Source: Hyphomicrobiales bacterium (GTDB lineage: Bacteria; Pseudomonadota; Alphaproteobacteria; Rhizobiales; Beijerinckiaceae). Taken from it: a stretch of 33,439 bases of DNA. A program made the position numbers and the translations under genes. The notes below the pieces were generated by a model. That model saw nothing but the letters and a program-made list of their open reading frames with translations. It did no database searches and was not told where the DNA came from. This document shows, one piece after another, positions 21,509-29,315 of the stretch; the stretch's first letter is position 1; each line of letters starts with the position of its first letter. Location of the stretch: NCBI GenBank assembly GCA_027484605.1, contig JAIXSR010000059.1, positions 1-33,439 of the forward strand. The letters run 5' to 3'.

Positions 21509-21975
21509 CAGCGGCCACCTTTCGCGCGGCGGCGCGCGGCGGCATCAATCGCTTTGCGCAGCCGGGCCGCCAGCTGGTCCTGCACAACGCCCTCCATCCT
21601 GTCCCACACCGGGCGGAACCAGGGCCGCGCCGGCATGTTCACCGTGCCGAACTCCTGGAACGCGCCCCAGAAGGCCCGGCCCGTCGTCACCATCATCACC
21701 AGCGTGTTGTCCGTCGTCGCCTTTTCCTCGCGCACCCGGATATTGTCTTTCAGCCGGCCATAGTCGGCCTGCGCCGTCGCGCCGCTCTTCAGCCGCCGCT
21801 TCCTCACCGTCGGGCCCGTCCCCACCGGCGCCGCAGCGCGCAGCTCGTTGCGGACCGCCGTGGCCTGCGCGCGAAGCCCGGCCCGGCCCGCCTTGGTCGC
21901 GCCGTCGCCCAGCTCGGCCAGGGCCTTGCGCAGATCCTCCACGCCCTCCACCTGCCACGAGCTTTGCCGCGCCAT
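21508..21975 (-). CDS. HK97 gp10-like neck/tail protein
   Basis: A 155-residue gp10-family (tail-component/head-closure) protein with VEGVEDLRKALAELGDGATK at the start, ELRAAAPVGTGPTVRKRRLK in the middle and FGTVNMPARPWFRPVWDRME near the end (the NMPARPWF motif is typical). The ATG overlaps the stop of the adaptor/beta-helix fusion (ATGA), which sets the start. It is basic and probably bridges the neck and tail. Confidence 0.88.
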   Translation of the reverse strand: MARQSSWQVEGVEDLRKALAELGDGATKAGRAGLRAQATAVRNELRAAAPVGTGPTVRKRRLKSGATAQADYGRLKDNIRVREEKATTDNTLVMMVTTGRAFWGAFQEFGTVNMPARPWFRPVWDRMEGVVQDQLAARLRKAIDAAARRRAKGGR

Positions 21976-24134
21976 CAGCCCGCCCCCGCGGTGCGCAGGT
22001 CGAGCGTCAGGCGGGTCGCGTCGGGGCGGAGGATGTCGCAGCGGTCGGCTTCGATCAGCATGCCGTCGAGGTAGTTGGCGGGGATGATGGTGTTGCCGCC
22101 TTCGGTCCAGGTGGCGCGGTTGTCTGGCGTGCCGTCCTGGTCGTCGATGTCGGGGTGGGCCCAGTTGTTGGTGAAGGTGAAGTTCGAAAGGGTGCGATAG
22201 GTCGCGATCCCGCCCGCGCCGCCCACCGCCATGCAGAGGTTGCGGGTGAAGGTGGCGCCGTCGATCACCCGCGAGCTGTTGAAGCGCACCGCCCACACGC
22301 CGGCCTCGGCCTCTTCCGTCCAGCGCGCAATGAAGACATTGCCGTCGAACACCCGGCCGCTGTCGATCAGCGGGTTGTTCGCGCTGTTCACCTGGATCGT
22401 CATCGGCCGCTCGGCCAGGTACACCAGGTTGTCGACATATTGCGTGTTCGTCTGCCCGGCATAGTTCGACATGCCGTTGGCGTGGACGCCGCCGACCCGG
22501 ATCACGATGTTCATCTCCACCCGGCCGCCCTCGATGTCGCGGCTCGAGGGAATCGCGGTGCCGCCGGCGCCGTCGATCACGTTGTGGTGCACGTGGGTGC
22601 GCAGGCCCTGGTCCGAGATGCCGCCCGTCAGCACCATGTTTTCGAAGCGGTTCCAGGCGAATTCGCTGTCGTTGGTGAAGGTGCCGTCGAGCGCGTGGGT
22701 GTTCCACTGGTCGCGGAAGGTGCAGCCCAGCACCTTCATGCCCGTTTTCCCGCCGCCCGTGCTGGTGAAGCTGACGGGGTTGACGTTGGCAAAGCCGGTG
22801 AAATCGAAGCCGCGCAGCGTGATGTGCGCGCGGGTGCCCGACACGCGCACCGCCTTCCACGTCAGCACGCTGCCGGAATCGATGGCGCGGCGGATCGCGG
22901 TTGAGCCGCGCGTCATCACGATCGCCTTGCCCGGCGCGATCACGGCATAGTTGCCCGGCTCGCTCACGTGCTTCACCGTGCTGAACAGGAACACCTGCGT
23001 GGTCGGCTCGTAGGCGGTGGGGCTGAAGGCGCCGCCGCCCAGCGTCACCGTGTCGCCCACCACCGACGCGATCGGCCGCCGCGCGAACTGCGAGCCTTCC
23101 ACCCATACCCACACCTCGGCCGAGCCGCCCACCTCGCCCGCGGCCTCGGCCGCCAGCGTGGCGTCGGTGATGGTCTGGCTGGCGTTCAGTTGCACGCCGT
23201 CCGCCGCGACGGCAAGGCCGGGCCCGGCGAAGAAGTCGTCGATCAGGTAGGGGTCAAGCGGGCGCGGCCACTGCGAGCGCAGCAGCATGCCGGCCGCGTC
23301 GTACAGCACCGGCTCCTGCCCGTCGTCGGTCCACTCCACCACCCGCATCGCGGGGTCGTTCCAGTTGGTCGCGCCGCCCGCGTCGGCCTGGCTGGTGGGC
23401 AGGCGCACCGTCACGCCGGTCGCGTCCGCCCCGTCGATCAGCGCCTGCGCGCCCGTGCCCCAGGCACAGCCGGAATAGATCACGGGGTTGCCCAGCGCGC
23501 CCGAACCCTGCGGCTCCCATCGGCCGTGGAAGCGCCCGCCGCGCCGGATGGCGATGTGATCGCCCGGCACCGGATTGTAGGCCGCGGCGTTCCCCGTCTC
23601 GCCGTCCATCCCGGGCGCGTGGCGCCAGGTGGTGGCGGGGGTGAGGCCGTCGGCGCTGTCGTCACCGGCGGCCAGGTCGACGTAGCGGGTGATCGCGGGC
23701 AGCAGCGGCAGGCCGCTGACGGAAAGGTCGCCGGCTTCGGCCGCGTGGGAATGGAGCGCGCTGGCAGCGAAAAGCGTGATGGCGGCAACAGCGGCCACGG
23801 CCCCGCTCTCGACGCCCCGCACATAGGCCAGCAGGCTGCCGTTCTTGCGGTCGAACTCGGTGCCGATCGTCTCGTAGGTCGTGCCCCGCCAGCGCAGCCG
23901 CCATTTCGCCGTGATCTGCTCGGTCACGCTGCTGATGCGCATCAGGAAGCGGTAGTCTGCCAGCGATTGCCGGGCATAATCCTCTTCGCTTTCGCGGCGC
24001 TGCAACGGAATGTCGGCGGCCCACACCATGCCGCGCGAGGTGAAGGTCTCGACCTGCTCCCCACGCGTCCCCGACGTCAGCTCGCGACTGAACAGCTCCA
24101 CCCGCTCGCGAAGTTGACCGGCGGAAATTCTCAT
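21975..24134 (-). CDS. Head-tail adaptor fused to right-handed beta-helix
   Basis: A 719-residue protein. Residues 1-107 are a phage head-tail joining/head-completion domain (RISAGQLRERVELFSRELTS; WAADIPLQRRESEEDYARQS; WRLRWRGTTYETIG), normally a complete protein of about 110 residues. A hydrophobic Ala-rich stretch follows (111-128) and ends in HAAEA like a signal-peptide cleavage region. A beta-helix domain then begins at about 148 (RYVDLAAGDDSADGLTPATT) and runs to the end, with many Asn/Gly-turn rungs (VHHNVIDGAGGTAIPSSRDI). No stop or frame break separates the parts. ATGA overlap upstream. An internal GTG at 23822 might also yield the beta-helix alone. Confidence 0.8.
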   Translation of the reverse strand: MRISAGQLRERVELFSRELTSGTRGEQVETFTSRGMVWAADIPLQRRESEEDYARQSLADYRFLMRISSVTEQITAKWRLRWRGTTYETIGTEFDRKNGSLLAYVRGVESGAVAAVAAITLFAASALHSHAAEAGDLSVSGLPLLPAITRYVDLAAGDDSADGLTPATTWRHAPGMDGETGNAAAYNPVPGDHIAIRRGGRFHGRWEPQGSGALGNPVIYSGCAWGTGAQALIDGADATGVTVRLPTSQADAGGATNWNDPAMRVVEWTDDGQEPVLYDAAGMLLRSQWPRPLDPYLIDDFFAGPGLAVAADGVQLNASQTITDATLAAEAAGEVGGSAEVWVWVEGSQFARRPIASVVGDTVTLGGGAFSPTAYEPTTQVFLFSTVKHVSEPGNYAVIAPGKAIVMTRGSTAIRRAIDSGSVLTWKAVRVSGTRAHITLRGFDFTGFANVNPVSFTSTGGGKTGMKVLGCTFRDQWNTHALDGTFTNDSEFAWNRFENMVLTGGISDQGLRTHVHHNVIDGAGGTAIPSSRDIEGGRVEMNIVIRVGGVHANGMSNYAGQTNTQYVDNLVYLAERPMTIQVNSANNPLIDSGRVFDGNVFIARWTEEAEAGVWAVRFNSSRVIDGATFTRNLCMAVGGAGGIATYRTLSNFTFTNNWAHPDIDDQDGTPDNRATWTEGGNTIIPANYLDGMLIEADRCDILRPDATRLTLDLRTAGAG

Positions 24135-26731
24135 GCCGGCACCTCCGCGCCCGCCGCGAAGCTGCCGCTCCGCGCCTCACCGGTGCGGTACACGTCGATC
24201 ACGGCGCGCTGCGCCTTGCCCAGCAGCGGCGAGCCGGCCGCGGGGCGGTAATCGCCGCCGCCGCTGTTCGTGCCGCCGTTGTAGAGCGAGCGGTCGAGGG
24301 TGAAGCCGGGCCACGTGCTGGCCACCCCGGTCGACGGGTTCACCGTGGCGCGCAGGCCGTTGAAGTCATAGTCGAAGGCGCTGGAAGTCGGGTGCCGCTC
24401 GGCCAGCACATTGCCTTCATATTCGACGCCGTAGAGCACGGCCCAGCTGCCGATCTGCGCGCCATCGAGCTGGAACACGTCGTGTTTCGTCGGCAGCCAG
24501 TCGAACACGCAGTTGCGGATCGAGTTGCCCACGTGGCGGTTCGTGTCGCCCGCGGCCGGCGCGCCGGGCGGGTCGGAATAGCCGTAATTGAAGCGCTCCC
24601 CGATGTAGGTGCAGCCCTCCACCAGGCAGTCAACGCTTTCCTCCCAGCTGCCTTCGCCGCACTGGTGCATGGGGGCGGTGTCGGGAATTCCGCTGTCGGC
24701 AAAGCTCGAGCGCTCGATCACGTTGTTCACATGGTTGTTGCGCACCGCCTGCCGGTGGTCGGCCAGCGTGCCGGCGCCGTTGTAGCCGAAGGCAAAGCCG
24801 CTGTTCGCGATCGGCGTGGCCCGGCAGCCCCACAGGAAGGTATCGGCGTTCGCGCCTTCGCTGCCCGCGGGGGGCGAGCTCCAGCCCGAGCGGAACCCGG
24901 CCTGGTTCGTGGTGACGGTGGCGTCGGCGATGAACTGCGTGGTGATGGTGCAGGGGCTGTCGCAGTTGCGGATGACTTCGCAGTTGCGCACCAGGCCGAA
25001 GCGCCGGTTCAGGCCCGTCAGGCCGCCGCCGTAGCGCCACCAGCGCGAGCGCGTCATCGACATGCCGGAACGGCCCGCCGGCATGCTGCCGTGCAGGCCC
25101 GTCGTCGCCGTCTCCGAACCCGCCTTGCCGCGCAGTGTGCAGTTGTCGAAGTGGATGTAGAGCAGCCCGATCGGGAGAGAGGTGCCACCCATCTCGAAGC
25201 TCAGGTTGCGCCACAGCCAGCGGTCGATCCGCCCCTGGTGCGACGGGCCCGTCTGGATGATGCAGTTCGTGCGCCGATCTGCGTCGTCGGGATCGCCCTG
25301 CAGGATGGCGCGGCACTCCGCCGCTTGCAGTCCCGTCGTAGGGGCGGTGCTGGTCCAGGTGTGCGTGCCAGCCTTCAGCGTGATCACAGCATTGTCGGCG
25401 GCGCGGGTGATGCTGCTGCGCCCGTTCGCCGCGGCGATGGTGCGGTTGGCGAGGTAGATGGCCTGGAGCGCGGTGTTCCAGTTCGCCGCCCGGCTCGCCA
25501 CCGGCACGATCGCGGGGTTCTTGGCGTCGGCCAGCGTCGCCTGCACCATCGCCGCGCTCGCCGTGGTGGTGCCGGCCGGGTCGATATAGACATGGGCTTC
25601 GGGGTAGCGCGTGCCCGCCGGATCCCACGCCACGTGCAGCGGCGAAAGCGCGTCGACGGAAAGGCCGGCGAAATTGTCGGTGCTGTGCGCGTTGCCGGTG
25701 CGGCGCATCGCGCCCACCCACGGATAGACCTCGGCATGAACCGAGATCAGGCCCGCCGTCAGGCCGGTCGGGTTCAGGGTCGCGCCCCAGCAGCGCAGGT
25801 TGTCGCCGTAAAGGGTGGAGGTGGAGGGGGCATCGACCCACACCTCGTGCGTGTTCGTGCCGTCATAGGCCACGAACTTCACCGCCGCCACCGCGCCCAG
25901 CCCCTCGGCCAGGATGTGCGACACCAGCAGGTCGACACGGAACGCCCCGGTCGCGCGCATGTAGCTGGGTTGCGCCCAGCGGAAGCTGGGCAGCGGCGCG
26001 GCCTTGGCGCTGTTGTTGGTGACGGTCAGTCCTACCTGCGCGCCCAGCCCAGCGCGCCAGTTCGATGCGAAGGTGGCCGTCACCACCTCGCCCGGGTGAA
26101 TGTGCCGCGAAAGCGCGATGCGCAGCTTGCGCACCCCGCCGCCCAGGTCGGTTTCCTCCAGCGCCGTCTGGTTGGGATGGGGCCGCCGCAGCGGCTTCGT
26201 GCCCACGATGCTGCCGCGGTTGCGCGACGGCGCGGCCACGGCCTGGCCACCGCTCCGGTTGAAGCCCGCCGCCGTTGCCGTCACGGCAATGCGCGGCGAG
26301 CCATCCGGGTCAGCCACGATGTCACCGAAGGCGGAGGCGCCCCAGCTCCCCGTGACGGCCAGCACCCACCCGCTCGCTTCGACTTCGACGGCCGTGATCG
26401 CGCCACCGGCCACGCCAAGCGCGCCGTCCCCGGCCACGTGCAGGTGGAACGCGGAGTCGGGCGCCATGTTCACCGCACCCAGCGTCAGCGAACCCTCGCC
26501 CGCGAAATGCAGGTGGAACGCCGAGGCCGGGAACAGGTCGGGCGCGTCGATCGAAAGCGAGCCGGCGCCCACCTCGTTCAGGTGGAACGTGGAGTCGGGC
26601 GCAAGCGCGAAGTCGCCGGCCGCCCACACCCGAACGTCCGGGCCAGGGAAGCTTAGGCGTCGACCGCCTGAAGAGGTGTAGCTGGGCACGGGCGCTTCAG
26701 CTCGGATCGCGGATTTCGATGTCCCACGCAC
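24131..26731 (-). CDS. Large right-handed beta-helix structural protein (spike)
   Basis: An 866-residue protein. Residues about 44-112 contain three repeats of the type P-x-S-x-FHL-x-(G)-x-G-(S/A)-L. A strand-rich domain spans about 115-330 (GVRKLRIALSRHIHPGEVVT). A beta-helix from about 375 to 840 starts with YPEAHVYIDPAGTTTASAAM and has typical rungs (CEVIRNCDSPCTITTQFIAD; SIRNCVFDWLPTKHDVFQLD). It ends with DYRPAAGSPLLGKAQRAVID. Such folds often bind or cut polysaccharides; no catalytic set was identified. It sits between the connector and adaptor genes, unusual for a spike. A GTG at 26689 just after the previous stop is an alternative start. Confidence 0.78.
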   Translation of the reverse strand: MRGTSKSAIRAEAPVPSYTSSGGRRLSFPGPDVRVWAAGDFALAPDSTFHLNEVGAGSLSIDAPDLFPASAFHLHFAGEGSLTLGAVNMAPDSAFHLHVAGDGALGVAGGAITAVEVEASGWVLAVTGSWGASAFGDIVADPDGSPRIAVTATAAGFNRSGGQAVAAPSRNRGSIVGTKPLRRPHPNQTALEETDLGGGVRKLRIALSRHIHPGEVVTATFASNWRAGLGAQVGLTVTNNSAKAAPLPSFRWAQPSYMRATGAFRVDLLVSHILAEGLGAVAAVKFVAYDGTNTHEVWVDAPSTSTLYGDNLRCWGATLNPTGLTAGLISVHAEVYPWVGAMRRTGNAHSTDNFAGLSVDALSPLHVAWDPAGTRYPEAHVYIDPAGTTTASAAMVQATLADAKNPAIVPVASRAANWNTALQAIYLANRTIAAANGRSSITRAADNAVITLKAGTHTWTSTAPTTGLQAAECRAILQGDPDDADRRTNCIIQTGPSHQGRIDRWLWRNLSFEMGGTSLPIGLLYIHFDNCTLRGKAGSETATTGLHGSMPAGRSGMSMTRSRWWRYGGGLTGLNRRFGLVRNCEVIRNCDSPCTITTQFIADATVTTNQAGFRSGWSSPPAGSEGANADTFLWGCRATPIANSGFAFGYNGAGTLADHRQAVRNNHVNNVIERSSFADSGIPDTAPMHQCGEGSWEESVDCLVEGCTYIGERFNYGYSDPPGAPAAGDTNRHVGNSIRNCVFDWLPTKHDVFQLDGAQIGSWAVLYGVEYEGNVLAERHPTSSAFDYDFNGLRATVNPSTGVASTWPGFTLDRSLYNGGTNSGGGDYRPAAGSPLLGKAQRAVIDVYRTGEARSGSFAAGAEVPA

Positions 26732-27068
26732 CGAAGCTCATCGTGCCGCCCGCCGTCAGCGCCTGCGAAGGGCAAGTCGTCACGTAGAGAAGCAGGCTGT
26801 TCGTCGTGTCGAGAATGGCGATGTGGTTGCCCGTGCCGCTGGCGGTGATCGCCACGCCTGTCTTCGCCGCCACCGTTGCGCGCCTGCCCGAGGTGAGGCC
26901 GTTGGCGATGGCATAGTCGCCTGGCGCCATCGCAACGCTGGCCAGTTTCGCCGACTGCGCCGCGGCGTAGCTCGCCGGCTCCGAGGGTAGGGCAACCATC
27001 AGGTTCCCCTGGTTCCTGATGATGTTCAGCGCGCCGTCCAGCACGGCGTCGCCAACCTGTTTGGCCAT
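26697..27068 (-). CDS. Virion structural/decoration-like protein
   Basis: A 123-residue protein with CGGAGACTGCA before the ATG. The sequence starts AKQVGDAVLDGALNIIRNQG. It continues with VAMAPGDYAIANGLTSGRRA, VAITASGTGNHIAILDTTN, LLLYVTTCPSQALTAGGTMS and FGAWDIEIRDPS, a pattern recurring in siphophage connector regions. The strand-rich trimer-like layout suggests a capsid or neck decoration or spike-base protein. The exact role is unknown. Confidence 0.65.
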   Translation of the reverse strand: MAKQVGDAVLDGALNIIRNQGNLMVALPSEPASYAAAQSAKLASVAMAPGDYAIANGLTSGRRATVAAKTGVAITASGTGNHIAILDTTNSLLLYVTTCPSQALTAGGTMSFGAWDIEIRDPS

Positions 27069-27084
27069 TGCAGTCTCCGATCTG

Positions 27085-27636
27085 TCAGGCGAGAAGTTTC
27101 AGGCGGAAGGAACCGATCAGGTGCGTGACGCCCAAAGGCATCTCCGCCACCTGCGATGTGAAGGCGACCGTCTCGCGGTTCGCGTAGAAGTGCGCGGCCA
27201 GCATCAGGCATGCGCGCTTCAGGTTTCTGGGGCAGGCTCCGGTCGGGTAGCCGACGTCGAGCTCGATATCGATGATGCTGTCGTCCGCGATCTCGGGCCA
27301 TTGCTGGCCGGCGCGCAGCTTCAGCTCGAAAGTCTTGGAGGCCGTCGGCCTCAGCCAGTAGATGCTGGGCGAGAGCGTCTGCACCAGTCCCGCGGTGTCG
27401 GTGTAGGTGATGCTCGTCACGGCATGCACCGGGTAGCGCACCAGCTCCCAAACATCGTCGGTCCAGCTGTCGTAGCGCAGGAACTCGGCCCGCCGCGTCA
27501 GCGCATGGCTTGTCATCTCCTCGACGTAGCGCTGGGCAGCATCGGCCATGTCGAGCAACGCGTCATCATCTTCCGTGCCGTCCACGCGGCACTGCTTGCG
27601 CAGATCCTCGATTGTCAGCAGCGGAGGAATGGACAT
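27085..27636 (-). CDS. Head-tail connector, gp6-like
   Basis: A 183-residue HK97 gp6-family connector that forms the ring under the portal. It has the N-terminal helical part (TIEDLRKQCRVDGTEDDDAL; AAQRYVEEMTSHALTRR) and the later strand/helix part (IELDVGYPTGACPRNLKRAC; LMLAAHFYANRE). GAGGG precedes the ATG. A strong hairpin terminator lies between it and the upstream gene, so its transcription depends on readthrough. Confidence 0.88.
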   Translation of the reverse strand: MSIPPLLTIEDLRKQCRVDGTEDDDALLDMADAAQRYVEEMTSHALTRRAEFLRYDSWTDDVWELVRYPVHAVTSITYTDTAGLVQTLSPSIYWLRPTASKTFELKLRAGQQWPEIADDSIIDIELDVGYPTGACPRNLKRACLMLAAHFYANRETVAFTSQVAEMPLGVTHLIGSFRLKLLA

Positions 27637-27649
27637 GGAAAATCCCTCG

Positions 27650-27678
27650 AAAAAGGGGCGAGGCCGAAGCCCCGCCCC
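27650..27678 (-). terminator. Terminator-like hairpin with UUCG loop inside late operon
   Basis: Leftward reading: GGGGCG-GGGC, loop TTCG, GCCT-CGCCCC (27678-27655), then five T (27654-27650). A 10-bp stem with one G-U pair, a stable tetraloop and a U-tract make an intrinsic terminator. It sits between the small post-capsid gene and the connector gene. Confidence 0.82.
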
Positions 27679-27698
27679 TCGTCTTCAGCCGCGCCGGA

Positions 27699-27953
27699 TC
27701 AGGACTCCGCCTTGGCTTCGGCCTTGGCCAGTGACTCGGCATACGCCACGGCGGCCTTCGAATCGTCGGCCCAACCTCCAGCCACAGCGGCAGCTGCCTC
27801 ATCCTCGGGAAGGGAGATCACATCGTTGGGTTTGTGATCATGGATGGCGAGCAGCACACGAACCTTGCGCCGCTTGACGCCAGCCTTGCTTCCGGCAGCT
27901 GCGGCTTCGGCGGCAGCTGCGGCCGCCTTTTCGTCGTCGGTCAGTTCAGCCAT
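27699..27953 (-). CDS. Small Ala-rich post-capsid protein
   Basis: An 84-residue protein with a very strong AAGGAGG before its ATG. It is Ala/Glu/Lys-rich at both ends (EKAAAAAAEAAAAGSKAG; AAVAYAESLAKAEAKAES). The central part, KVRVLLAIHDHKPNDVISLP with EDEAAAAVAGGWADD, resembles small proteins that follow HK97-type capsids. It may be a minor head component. No specific activity is known. Confidence 0.65.
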   Translation of the reverse strand: MAELTDDEKAAAAAAEAAAAGSKAGVKRRKVRVLLAIHDHKPNDVISLPEDEAAAAVAGGWADDSKAAVAYAESLAKAEAKAES

Positions 27954-27983
27954 GTATCAGCCTCCTTGAAAACGTGAAGGTGA

Positions 27984-28002
27984 GGCCGGAACAGATCCGG
28001 CC
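27984..28002 (-). other. GC hairpin after major capsid gene
   Basis: GGCCGGA and TCCGGCC form a 7-bp stem with a 5-base loop in the gap after the capsid stop. No T-run follows, so it may protect or process the capsid mRNA rather than terminate it. Confidence 0.5.
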
Positions 28003-28023
28003 CCACAAATTGACCCACGGGCC

Positions 28024-29247
28024 TCAGGTGGCGGAGTTCTGGTAGAACTTCACCGCCCCGCCGTTGTCGATCAGGTTGCCGCCCGAGCGCATCCAGGCGT
28101 TGAAACCCACCTGCGCCTTCTTGGCGTAGGCGGAGTCGTCGTAGCGCTGCAGCAGCACTTCCATCACGTCGCGGATCTGGTACTCGGCGAGCGCACCGAA
28201 GATGATCGAGCGCGCGTTCGCCGCCATCACCGCCATCGAGTTGTTCACCACGACGGGATACCCCATGATGGTGTTCAGGCGCGTCGGTGCGCCGGCGCCG
28301 GCCAGGTCGCGGGCGAAGATCGGCAGGCCGGCCGTGTCCTTGATCTTGCGGACCTGGCGGAGGGCCAGATCGTTCATCATGAACGCGGCATCGGGGCGGC
28401 GGCGGTATTCGACATCGACCGAATGCTCCAGGTCCACCAGGTCATCATAGACCACGCTGGTCGTCTGGCCGGTGGCGCCCACCTTGCCAGAGGTTGCGGC
28501 GGTCACGATGCCGGTGGGCTGGCTGGTGCCGGTGCCCGTGGTGAAGTGGTTGTTCTGGATGCGACCCAGGCGGGTGATCAGGCGCCGCGTCACGAACGCT
28601 TCGACATCCACCTGGCTGTCCTGCAACAGCTGGATCGACACCGGAACCACGAGCGACGAGTACATGAAGACCGGCAGGGCGATCTGCGTGAAGGTCGGGT
28701 CGAGGTCGGTGGCGGCGGTGTTTTCCGCAACGATCGCGCCCAGCTCGGTCGTGCCGTTGCTGGCCGGGATGAGGTACGGGTTGCCGCCTTCGGTGCGCAG
28801 GATGGTGGCCACCTCGCGCATGCCGCCGAAGGCGAGCAGGGCGTCGAGAATGTAGGTCGCCACGTCCGACTGGACAGTGAAGCCGCCCGCCGTGGTCGTG
28901 CCCACGGAAAGGTCGTTGCGGAAGGCCTTGCGCTCGTCGGCGTCCAGCGCGTTGTCGCCGAACTTGGCCCACTTGATGAACGCCCGCTGCGAAGCGCTCA
29001 GGCTCTTGCCGCTATCCCTCACGCGCTGCTCCACGCGTTCGGCCACGACGCCGCCCTCGTTCGCCTCGAAGGCCAGCTCATTCGCCTTCTGCATGCGGTC
29101 GATGCGGGCCTCGAGGTTGTTCACCTCGTCAACCATGGCATCGAACTCGCTGTTGTGCTTGGCGGGGTCGTAGTCCGTACGGTTCGCCAGTTCCTTCAGC
29201 GCATTTGCCTTCGCCGCGCGCTGTTCGCGGAGAGCTTGGATGCTCAT
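28024..29247 (-). CDS. Major capsid protein, HK97 fold
   Basis: A 407-residue capsid protein. Residues 1-100 form the helical scaffold-like delta domain (IQALREQRAAKANALKELAN; VDEVNNLEARIDRMQKANEL), expected to be cut by the upstream protease. The mature HK97 fold follows (TAGGFTVQSDVATYILDALL; GGMREVATILRTEGGNPYLI; RLGRIQNNHFTTGTGTSQPT; GIVTAATSGK). It ends GNLIDNGGAVKFYQNSAT. SD GGAGATGG precedes the ATG. GC hairpins lie on both sides. Confidence 0.95.
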   Translation of the reverse strand: MSIQALREQRAAKANALKELANRTDYDPAKHNSEFDAMVDEVNNLEARIDRMQKANELAFEANEGGVVAERVEQRVRDSGKSLSASQRAFIKWAKFGDNALDADERKAFRNDLSVGTTTAGGFTVQSDVATYILDALLAFGGMREVATILRTEGGNPYLIPASNGTTELGAIVAENTAATDLDPTFTQIALPVFMYSSLVVPVSIQLLQDSQVDVEAFVTRRLITRLGRIQNNHFTTGTGTSQPTGIVTAATSGKVGATGQTTSVVYDDLVDLEHSVDVEYRRRPDAAFMMNDLALRQVRKIKDTAGLPIFARDLAGAGAPTRLNTIMGYPVVVNNSMAVMAANARSIIFGALAEYQIRDVMEVLLQRYDDSAYAKKAQVGFNAWMRSGGNLIDNGGAVKFYQNSAT

Positions 29248-29268
29248 CGTTCCATCTCCATGTGAAAA

Positions 29269-29288
29269 GGCCCGGCAAAGGCCGGGCC
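29269..29288 (-). terminator. Terminator-like hairpin upstream of capsid gene
   Basis: GGCCCGGC, loop CTTT, GCCGGGCC (29288-29269), followed by TTTT (29268-29265). An 8-bp perfect GC stem plus a short U-tract lies in the gap between the protease and capsid genes, 18 nt before the capsid ATG. Probably a partial terminator or a stabilising 5' structure. Confidence 0.6.
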
Positions 29289-29315
29289 GGGGGATCTGCT
29301 TCGCGCGGCTTGCGC

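Noticed and set aside
21508-23112. A 534-codon minus-strand frame ending in the gp10-like protein
   Set aside because: Only the last 155 codons (from 21975) are real. The upstream part is Arg/His/Gly-rich and out of frame with the beta-helix gene.
24392-26656. A 754-codon plus-strand ORF opposite the spike gene
   Set aside because: Composition is dominated by Arg, Ala, Gly and His, typical of an antisense shadow in high-GC DNA. The minus-strand beta-helix pattern explains the region.
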